Shown: positions 57,935 through 64,000 of the stretch, piece after piece | Position numbering within the stretch: position 1 is the first letter of the stretch | Layout of the letters: every line of letters starts with the position of its first letter | Assembly (NCBI RefSeq): GCF_004364325.1 | Contig: NZ_SOCP01000019.1 | Location: forward strand, 62,001 to 126,000 | Length of the DNA: 64,000 nt | Direction: 5' to 3' | Source: Actinophytocola oryzae | Lineage (GTDB): Bacteria > Actinomycetota > Actinomycetes > Mycobacteriales > Pseudonocardiaceae | The notes under the pieces: model-generated | What the model saw: only the letters and a program-made list of their open reading frames with translations | Databases searched by the model: none | What the model was told of the DNA's origin: nothing | Position numbers and translations under genes: made by a program

Positions 57935-59152
57935 TCAGCGCTCTTCCTGGTAGAACGGGCTCTTCGTGACGCCGATGTTCGCGGCCTCGTCGAAGTGGTA
58001 GACCGGCCTGCCGTTGACGAACACCCGTACCGCGCGGCTCATCACGTCGAGCGGGTCACCCGACCACAGCACGATGTCCGCGTCCAGGCCCGGCTTCAGC
58101 GAGCCGACCCGGTCGTCGAGGCCCATGATCCGCGCCGGGTTCACGGTGATCGAGCGCAGTGCCGTGTCCGAGTCGAGGCCCTCCTTCACCGCGAAGGTCG
58201 CCTGGTGCACCAGGAAGTCGATCGGCACCACCGGGTGGTCGGTGGTGATCGCGATCTCCACGCCCGCCCGCGCCAGGATCCCGGGGTTGCGCAGCGAGCG
58301 GTTGCGGACCTCGACCTTCGACCTGCCCACGATCAGCGGGCCGATGATCACCGGGATCCCCTTCTCCGCCAACAGGTCCGCGATCAGGTGGCCCTCGGTG
58401 CCGTGGTTGACGACCAGCCGGTAGCCGAACTCCTCGGACAGGCGGATGGCCGTCGCGATGTCGTCGGCGCGGTGGCAGTGCTGGCACCACGGCACCTCGC
58501 CGTCGAGCACCCTGACCAGGACCTCCAGGGTGTTGTCGCGGTCGAACGGCTTGTTCTCCCTCGACGCGTGCTCGCGGGCGGCCTTGTAGTCCTGCGCCTT
58601 GGTGAGGGCGTCGCGGATCACCGCCGCCACGCCGAGCCGCGTCGAGGGGAGCTTGTCCTTCTCGCCGTACACCCGCTTGGGGTTCTCGCCGAGTGCGCTC
58701 TTCACGCTCACCGGCTGGCGCACCAGCATGTCGTCGACGGTCTGGCCCCACGACTTCACCGCGACGGTCTGGCCGCCGATCGGGTTGCCCGACCCCGGCT
58801 TGACGACCACCGTGGTGACCCCGCCCGCCAGCGCGTCGCGGAAGCCCTCGTCGTCCGGGTTGATGCCGTCCAGCGCACGAAGACGCGCGCCGTTCGGGTC
58901 GGTCATCTCGTTGACGTCGACGCCCGCCCAGCCGTCGCCCTCCTCGTAGACCCCCAGGTGCCCGTGCGCCTCGACGAACCCGGGCAGCACCCACGTGCCG
59001 GAGGCGTCGACGATCTCGGCGTCGTCCGGCACGTCGACGTCGGCCTCTGCGCCGACCGCGACGATCACACCGTCGTCGACCAGCACGGTGCCGCCGTCGA
59101 TGGGCTCGCCGTCAACCGGGACAACGTAACCACCAGTAATCGCGATACGCAT
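57935..59152 (-). CDS. Amidohydrolase (imidazolonepropionase-like)
   Basis: This is a 405-aa metal-dependent hydrolase of the amidohydrolase superfamily. Metal-ligand motifs visible are VEAHGHLG (about residue 61, a variant of HxH), the carboxylated-Lys region near TVVVKPGSGN, EVPWCQHCHRADD, VVNHGTEGHLI and the catalytic Asp in ITTDHPVVPID. Resemblance is to uncharacterised imidazolonepropionase-like enzymes, so the substrate (a cyclic amide or ester) is unknown. It lies 13 bp downstream of the aldose epimerase gene on the same strand, so it probably shares the operon. Confidence 0.88.
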   Translation of the reverse strand: MRIAITGGYVVPVDGEPIDGGTVLVDDGVIVAVGAEADVDVPDDAEIVDASGTWVLPGFVEAHGHLGVYEEGDGWAGVDVNEMTDPNGARLRALDGINPDDEGFRDALAGGVTTVVVKPGSGNPIGGQTVAVKSWGQTVDDMLVRQPVSVKSALGENPKRVYGEKDKLPSTRLGVAAVIRDALTKAQDYKAAREHASRENKPFDRDNTLEVLVRVLDGEVPWCQHCHRADDIATAIRLSEEFGYRLVVNHGTEGHLIADLLAEKGIPVIIGPLIVGRSKVEVRNRSLRNPGILARAGVEIAITTDHPVVPIDFLVHQATFAVKEGLDSDTALRSITVNPARIMGLDDRVGSLKPGLDADIVLWSGDPLDVMSRAVRVFVNGRPVYHFDEAANIGVTKSPFYQEER

Positions 59153-59165
59153 TGGGCCAGCCTAC

Positions 59166-60068
59166 CTAGGCACCGAGCGGAGAGATGCCCCAACGACCGG
59201 TCCACGTCTCCCCCGGCGCGAGCCAGAGCAGGTCGACACCGGAGTTCAACGCGTCCGGCGGGCACGTCATCGGCTCGATGGCGACCGCGCGGGCACCCTT
59301 GCCGGGGAACTCACCCGGCGTGAACACCTGCACCCAGCCGAACGCGGGCTCGGCCCACACCTCGACACCCGAGCCGTCGCCGGACCGCACGGAGTGCCGC
59401 ACGTACCCGTCCTGGCCCGGCGCGCAGCCGCCGAACGCCGTGTCCAGCTCGACGTCACGCAGCGGCCGCCCGTCACCGAAGTCGTAGTCGGTGCCCGTCA
59501 CCTCGATCGGGGAGCCGTTGGGAATCATGGTGTCCAGGTCCACCGGCAGGACCGTGCGTGCCGCCAGGGTGAGACTGCAGTCGTCGACGTCGACGTTGCC
59601 GGGCCTCGGGTACGGGTGCGTGCCGACACCGAACGGCATCGGGCGCTCGCCCCGGTTGGCCACGGTGTGCTCGATCGTGAGGCCGTCGTCGGTGAGCGTG
59701 TAGGAGATGGCGGTACGGAAGGGAAAGGGCCACCCAGGCGCCTCGTCGACGGTCACCTCCAGGGTGACCGCACTGTCCACGTGCGACACCACCGACCACT
59801 GGGCGCGGCGCACGAGGCCGTGGATCGCGTTGCCCCGCACGGCTTCCGTCGCCTCGAGGGTGTGCGTCTCGCCGTTCTGCGACCACGTCGCACCCGCCAC
59901 CCGGTTCGGCCACGGCACCAGCACACCGCCCGCGCCCATCGGCGGCTCGTCGTCGTAAGTTTCGACGTACGGCACGCCACCAACCTCGAACGCGCGCAAC
60001 CCCGCGCCGACGATCGTGACAACCGCCGACGCGGGGCCGTGCGAGATCTCCAGCTGCTCTCCTGTCAT
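59166..60068 (-). CDS. Aldose 1-epimerase family protein
   Basis: This is a 300-aa galactose-mutarotase-fold protein that interconverts sugar anomers. Visible are GGVLVPWPNRVAGATWSQNG and HGLVRRAQWSVV (general-acid His region), GVGTHPYPRPG (second active-site His, about 155) and an acid near EPAFGWVQVFTPGEFPG. The frame is open far upstream, but the ATG at 60068 gives the family length and leaves a 20-bp gap to the APC permease gene. It is likely co-transcribed with the transporter above and the amidohydrolase below. Confidence 0.9.
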   Translation of the reverse strand: MTGEQLEISHGPASAVVTIVGAGLRAFEVGGVPYVETYDDEPPMGAGGVLVPWPNRVAGATWSQNGETHTLEATEAVRGNAIHGLVRRAQWSVVSHVDSAVTLEVTVDEAPGWPFPFRTAISYTLTDDGLTIEHTVANRGERPMPFGVGTHPYPRPGNVDVDDCSLTLAARTVLPVDLDTMIPNGSPIEVTGTDYDFGDGRPLRDVELDTAFGGCAPGQDGYVRHSVRSGDGSGVEVWAEPAFGWVQVFTPGEFPGKGARAVAIEPMTCPPDALNSGVDLLWLAPGETWTGRWGISPLGA

Positions 60069-60088
60069 GAGCGGAGAGCCTACGGGGA

Positions 60089-61495
60089 TCAGTCCTTCAG
60101 CGCCCCCGGGTCCAGTTCCTCGCGCTGCTCGCCACGAGTCCGCATGACCGTCCGGTTCACCACCCAGAGCAGGATGCCGACCGCGATCAGCACCAGCCCG
60201 ATGTAGTAGTCGGTGGCGGGCCTGCCGGACAGCCACGGCACCGCGAGGTACGCGCACAGCACGGCGCCCACGATCGGCGCCCACGTCGGCGCGCGGAAGT
60301 GCCGGTGCGCCACCTTCTCCTTGCGCAGCACCAGCAACGCGATGTTGACCACGGTGAACACACACAGGAGCAGCAGTGCGGTCGTGCCGCCGAGCTTGGT
60401 TACCGCGTCGGTGCCGGTGGTGCCGATCAGCAGGGCCGCCGCGATCAGGGTCGTGATGACGATCGACACCCACGGCGTGCGCCGGAACGGGTGCACGGTA
60501 CCGAAAACTTTCGGCAGGATTCGTTCGTTCGCCATGCCGTACAGCAACCGGCTCGCCATCAGCATGTTGATGAGCGCGGAGTTGATGACCGCGAACAGGC
60601 CGATCCACTCGAAGATCCAGCGCGGGAAGCCGGGGGCGCCGACGCCGATCACCTCGAGCAGCGCGCCCGACTCGGCCGCGGCGAGGTCGTCGGCGGCGAT
60701 GAGCAGCGACGACGTGATCGCGACGAGCACGTAGATCAGCGCGGCCGTCGCGAGGCCGGACAGCAGCGACTTCGGGAAGATCCGCTGCGGGTCGCGACAC
60801 TCCTCGGCCATGTTGACCGAGTCCTCGAACCCGACCATGGCGAAGAACGCGAGCGAGCTGGCCGCGGTGATCGCCAGCAGCCAGCTCGTGTCCGCGGTGT
60901 TGACCTCGGTGAGCCTACTCGCATCGCCCTTGCCGCCGCCGACCGCGTAGATGCCGACGCCGATGATGATGACGAGTCCGGCCAGCTCGACGCAGGTGAG
61001 CACGACGTTCGCCTTCACCGAGTGCGAGACGCCCACGAAGTTGATCACCGCCAGCAGCGCCATGAACAGGACCGCGACACCGACGACGACCCCGTCGGAC
61101 AGCTCGATGTCGAGCGCGGCGGGCAGGTAGGTGCCCGCGAAGGTCCGCGCGGCGGCGGACGCCGAGGTGATGCCGGAGCACATGACCGCGAACGCGACGA
61201 GGAAGGTCAGGAACGGTTTGCGGAACGCGCGGTTGGTGTACAGAGCGGCACCCGCGGCTCTGGGGTACTTGCCGACGAGCTCCAGGTAGCTGAAGGCGGT
61301 CAGGAACGCCACCACGAAGGCGATGACGAACGGCAGCCAGAGCGCGCCGCCGACCTTGCCCGCGACGCTGCCGGTGAGGGCGTAGATCCCGGTGCCCAGT
61401 ACGTCGCCGATGACGAAGAAGTAGAGCAGCTTTGGGCCCATGACCCGGTTCAGCTCGGTCTTCTCCTCGACGGGAGATGTGTTCTCGGTCACCAT
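60089..61495 (-). CDS. APC-family amino acid permease
   Basis: This is a 468-aa secondary transporter with 12 predicted membrane spans. The first span carries the APC substrate-binding glycines (VIGDVLGTGIYALTGS), and the AMVGFEDSVNMAEECRDPQR block (about residues 217-236) is the usual APC loop. It probably imports amino acids or related amines using the proton gradient. It lies 62 bp downstream of the MFS gene and 20 bp upstream of the epimerase gene, so it may belong to a four-gene minus-strand transcript. The substrate is unknown. Confidence 0.92.
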   Translation of the reverse strand: MVTENTSPVEEKTELNRVMGPKLLYFFVIGDVLGTGIYALTGSVAGKVGGALWLPFVIAFVVAFLTAFSYLELVGKYPRAAGAALYTNRAFRKPFLTFLVAFAVMCSGITSASAAARTFAGTYLPAALDIELSDGVVVGVAVLFMALLAVINFVGVSHSVKANVVLTCVELAGLVIIIGVGIYAVGGGKGDASRLTEVNTADTSWLLAITAASSLAFFAMVGFEDSVNMAEECRDPQRIFPKSLLSGLATAALIYVLVAITSSLLIAADDLAAAESGALLEVIGVGAPGFPRWIFEWIGLFAVINSALINMLMASRLLYGMANERILPKVFGTVHPFRRTPWVSIVITTLIAAALLIGTTGTDAVTKLGGTTALLLLCVFTVVNIALLVLRKEKVAHRHFRAPTWAPIVGAVLCAYLAVPWLSGRPATDYYIGLVLIAVGILLWVVNRTVMRTRGEQREELDPGALKD

Positions 61496-61557
61496 GACCG
61501 TTGAATATGCCCGATCTTGGCGGTTATGACCAGATCCGCACGTTACTCGTTCACCAA

Positions 61558-62820
61558 CTATCTGGCTGCGGCACGGTAACGCCAGAACGCGGGCAGGCAG
61601 GCGACGGCGATCGCGGCGACGATCACGACGAGCACGCCGCCCCCCGTCGCCGCGGCCGCGGTGCCGACCCCGGCCGCCGCCCAGCCGTGCGCGAGGTCGG
61701 CGATGCGGGGCCCGCCCGCGACGACGACGGTGAACACGCCCTGCATGCGGCCCCGCATGGCGTCGGTCGCGGCGGTCTGGAGGATGGCGCTGCGGTAGAC
61801 CATGCTGACCATGTCGGCCGCACCCGCGACGGCCAGGAACGTGACAGCGAGCCAGAGACTGCTCGACATGCCGAACCCGGCGACCGCGAGGCCCCAGATC
61901 ACGACCGCGATGGTGACGCCGGCGCCGTGCCGCGTGATGTGCGACAGCCAGCCGGAGACCAGGCCGAAGACCAGGGCCCCGATGGGGATCGCCGCGTAGA
62001 GCAGGCCGAGGGCGAGCCCGCCGCCGTGCGGGTCGCCGAAGGTGCGCTCCGCCATCTCCGGGAAGAGCGCCCTCGGCATGCCCGCGACCATCGCGATGAT
62101 GTCCAGCAGGAAACTTGCCAACAAGACGTTCTTCGCGGCGATATAACGGAACCCGTCCGCTATGTCCCGCAGGCCCGCTTTGCGCTTGACCCCGTCCAGC
62201 GGCGCGAGCCTGGGCAGCCCCGCGATCAGGAGGGTCGCGATCACGAGCACGATCGAGTCGATCAGGTACAGGATCGGCAGGCCCGCGAGCGGCATGAGCG
62301 CGCCGGCCAGCAGCGGGCCGAAGACCATGCCGAACGACCCGACGGTCGCCGAGAGCGCGGTGGCCGGCGCGATCAGCTCCGCGGGCACGAGTCGTGCGAC
62401 GGCGGCGGTGCGGGTCGGCAGGTTGACCGCCACGAACGCCTGCTGCACCGCGAACAGGCCGAGCACGACCCAGACGCTCGTGCCGACGACGGCGAGGAGC
62501 CAGAACAGGCCCGAGGTGAGCGCGACCCCGACGTTCGTGACGAGGATGACCGACCGCCGGTCGAAGGCGTCGGCCAGCGCGCCGCCCCAGAGCCCGAAGA
62601 TCAGCAGCGGGACGAGACCGAAGGCACCGGCGAGACCCACGTACGCGGAGGAGCCGGTGAGGTCGAAGACCTGCTTTGGCACGGCCACCGTGGTGAGCTG
62701 CGAGCCGACCGCGGTGATGGCCGTCGAGATCCAGAGCCGCCGGTAGGTCGGAATCCGTAACGGCCGGGTGTCGATTGCCACCCGGACCCGTTTGGCACTC
62801 TTAGCTGCGGAAACGGCCAC
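61558..62820 (-). CDS. MFS transporter (EntS/DHA3-like exporter)
   Basis: This is a 420-aa major facilitator protein with 12 predicted spans. It has the LWGGALADAFDRRSVIL loop (about residues 79-95), a variant of the GxLaDrxGrrxxl MFS motif A, and the layout of the TM-effector/MFS_3 (EntS, MefA-like) exporters. A positively charged N-terminus (SAAKSAKRVRVAIDTRP) precedes the first span. Drug or siderophore efflux is typical of this branch, but no ligand is implied by neighbours. Confidence 0.9.
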   Translation of the reverse strand: MAVSAAKSAKRVRVAIDTRPLRIPTYRRLWISTAITAVGSQLTTVAVPKQVFDLTGSSAYVGLAGAFGLVPLLIFGLWGGALADAFDRRSVILVTNVGVALTSGLFWLLAVVGTSVWVVLGLFAVQQAFVAVNLPTRTAAVARLVPAELIAPATALSATVGSFGMVFGPLLAGALMPLAGLPILYLIDSIVLVIATLLIAGLPRLAPLDGVKRKAGLRDIADGFRYIAAKNVLLASFLLDIIAMVAGMPRALFPEMAERTFGDPHGGGLALGLLYAAIPIGALVFGLVSGWLSHITRHGAGVTIAVVIWGLAVAGFGMSSSLWLAVTFLAVAGAADMVSMVYRSAILQTAATDAMRGRMQGVFTVVVAGGPRIADLAHGWAAAGVGTAAAATGGGVLVVIVAAIAVACLPAFWRYRAAAR

Positions 62821-62875
62821 AACCTATGAGCTTAGGCGCGCTAACGACCTGACGGCGCGTGAGTTTGGTCAACAA

Positions 62876-62909
62876 GAAAGGCGCGCTCCGTGTCCGGAAC
62901 GCGCCTTTC
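62876..62909 (-). terminator. Hairpin terminator after pdxH
   Basis: Perfect ten-base arms GAAAGGCGCG (62876-62885) and CGCGCCTTTC (62900-62909), 11 bases beyond the pdxH stop. Read on the minus strand, the stem ends CTTTC and continues TTGTT, a U-rich tail, so it fits an intrinsic terminator. Confidence 0.85.
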
Positions 62910-62919
62910 GTCGTGTTGC

Positions 62920-63594
62920 TTACGGGCCTACGCGCTCGACCTGCCAGCCGTCGCGTCCCTGCCGGAAACGGAGGCGGTCGTGCATGCGGTCCATGCGTCC
63001 CTGCCAGAACTCGACCACCTCGGGACGGATGCGCCAGCCACCCCAGTGCGGCGGCACGGGCACCTCGTCGGAGTCCGCGAAGCGGCGCTGGACGTTCGAC
63101 AGCGCGTTCTCCAGGACCGTCCGGTCCCGTACGACGATCGACTGCGGTGAGGCCCACGCGCCGAGCTGCGAGCCTCGGGGCCGCGAAGCCCAGTAGGTCT
63201 TGGTCTCGGCGGCGCTGACCTTCTCGACCGTGCCGCGGACGGTGGCCTGGCGGTGCAGCGTGTACCAGGGGAAGGTGGCCGACGCGAAGCGCGTGGCCAT
63301 GAGGTCGTGGCTCTTGGCCGAGGTGTAGTTGGTGAAGAAGACGACACCGCGCTCGTCGAGCCCCTTCAGCAGCACGGTGCGCGATGCCGGGATGCCGTCC
63401 GCGTTCGCCGTGGCGAGGACCATGGCGTTCGGCTCGGGCGACCCCGCGTTGATGGCATCGTCCAGCCACTGCTGCAGCTGCTCGTGCCAGGTGCCGGCCA
63501 GCTCGCTCTCGCTCAGCGTCCCCACTTCGTAGGACACCCGCATCGTGGGCAGGGCGAGCGCGATGTCCGGCGTGGCAATGTCGGCGTCCGCCAT
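62920..63594 (-). CDS. pdxH: Pyridoxamine 5'-phosphate oxidase
   Basis: This is a 224-aa FMN-dependent enzyme that oxidises pyridoxine or pyridoxamine 5'-phosphate to pyridoxal 5'-phosphate. The split-barrel FMN site is seen in ASRTVLLKGLDERGVVFFTN and SAKSHDLMATRFASATFPWY, and the C-terminal dimerisation/active-site motif in PHWGGWRIRPEVVEFWQGRMDRMHDR with the final VERVGP. Length fits PdxH (about 210-220 aa). It stands alone with its own promoter region (63595-63723) and an intrinsic-type terminator. Confidence 0.96.
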   Translation of the reverse strand: MADADIATPDIALALPTMRVSYEVGTLSESELAGTWHEQLQQWLDDAINAGSPEPNAMVLATANADGIPASRTVLLKGLDERGVVFFTNYTSAKSHDLMATRFASATFPWYTLHRQATVRGTVEKVSAAETKTYWASRPRGSQLGAWASPQSIVVRDRTVLENALSNVQRRFADSDEVPVPPHWGGWRIRPEVVEFWQGRMDRMHDRLRFRQGRDGWQVERVGP

Positions 63595-63723
63595 CCTTGG
63601 TCTCCTCGACGCGTAGGGATTACCTCACGTTTCGACAGTACGGGGGAACCTGGTCCACCGAAACCGCGTGCTGGGTGACGACGCACACTTGAATCGATCT
63701 GGAAACACTGCGTTCGCAGAACG

Positions 63724-64000
63724 TTAGGCCGGACGGGTGATGGCCGCGACGAACAGCTCCCGGATCTCGACGGCGACGGCCTCGACCGGCACCGCGGGCT
63801 CGTCCGTCTGCCACGCACGCACCAGCTGGGTCACCGCGCCCACGAGCGCGATGGCCGTCAGCCGGTAGTCCCTCGGCGGCGCGAGCCCGGCCGCCGCGGC
63901 CCGCTCGCACTCGGCCGTGATGAAGTCGACGTACCGCTTGAACCATTCCTGGTGCTGGCGCTCCATCGACTGGCTGATCCCGGGCGCCTCGACATAGTTC
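63724..64000 (-). CDS. TetR-family regulator, C-terminal part (5' end outside window)
   Basis: The visible 92 residues are the C-terminal ligand-binding helices of a TetR-type regulator (WFKRYVDFITAECERAAAAG, then RLTAIALVGAVTQLVRAWQT and a final IRELFVAAI helix). The frame runs open to the window edge, so the DNA-binding N-terminus lies beyond. No helix-turn-helix is in view, so the family call rests on the C-terminal pattern and is tentative. Confidence 0.6.
   Translation of the reverse strand, partial: NYVEAPGISQSMERQHQEWFKRYVDFITAECERAAAAGLAPPRDYRLTAIALVGAVTQLVRAWQTDEPAVPVEAVAVEIRELFVAAITRPA

Overview
The window is high-GC (about 70%), densely packed actinobacterial DNA. It has many GTG starts, GTGA/ATGA overlaps between same-strand genes, an actinobacterial integration host factor (mihF), an arabinofuranosyltransferase (aftD) neighbourhood like that of Mycobacterium, EspC/YbaB-type secretion genes, and a palindromic repeat family I associate with Pseudonocardiales. 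My best guess is a filamentous member of that order (Lentzea, Lechevalieria, Saccharothrix or Amycolatopsis-like); no rRNA or other diagnostic marker settles the genus. It reads as ordinary chromosome with no insertion sequence, prophage or CRISPR array.

Layout. 0-3.8 kb: an operon for import (two ABC permeases, the first cut by the window edge), phosphorylation and hydrolysis of a disaccharide (GH4 phospho-glycosidase, BadF-type sugar kinase). 3.8-8.2 kb: small redox and methyltransferase genes, then a gamma-butyrolactone-receptor-like TetR regulator, a MaoC protein, a shortened lipid-kinase-like protein and an AdpA-like AraC regulator. 8.3-10.7 kb: a translationally coupled short-chain dehydrogenase and aldehyde dehydrogenase. 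10.7-11.5 kb: the only long non-coding stretch, holding a 163-bp inverted-repeat element and a 30-bp-period palindromic repeat. 11.5-14.4 kb: two secreted proteases, each with a C-terminal P domain. 14.5-18.6 kb: an acyl-CoA ligase, a binding-protein/VWA fusion and a small DUF6924-like protein.

18.7-31 kb: a cell-envelope glycan region with GT-C-like membrane proteins, methyltransferases, aftD, a flippase-like protein, a DUF2613 peptide, a GT4 glycosyltransferase and a PorA/DUF3068 protein, resembling the Rv0224c-Rv0227c and Rv0235c-Rv0236A genes of M. tuberculosis. 31-37 kb: a phosphopantetheinyl transferase, then an unusual coupled operon of a Tat lipoprotein binding protein, a single-chain fused ABC permease and a membrane-anchored STAND/TPR-like protein with a damaged P-loop. 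37-42 kb: isochorismate synthase, mihF, acyl-CoA ligase plus thioesterase, and a PadR regulator. 41.7-45.1 kb: secreted and membrane proteins including a C39-like peptidase and a double gamma-glutamylcyclotransferase-fold protein.

45.1-48.9 kb: an ether-lipid-type enzyme (AGPS-like) divergent from a TetR regulator coupled to glycerol-3-phosphate dehydrogenase. 49-51.2 kb: a probable type VII secretion substrate module (YbaB, EspC-like, large protein with an M15 peptidase tail). 51.4-54.2 kb: a degenerate ABC ATPase with an ABC-2 permease, then an unknown anchored protein. 54.3-64 kb: metabolic genes (citrate synthase, PfkB sugar kinase, acyl-CoA dehydrogenase, amidohydrolase, aldose epimerase, amino-acid and MFS transporters, pdxH) and a TetR gene cut by the right edge.

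The strongest candidates for undescribed biology are the binding-protein/fused-permease/STAND operon (31.8-37.0 kb), the putative type VII substrate with a peptidoglycan-peptidase tail (49-50.4 kb), and the nested-palindrome repeat present at two loci 46 kb apart.
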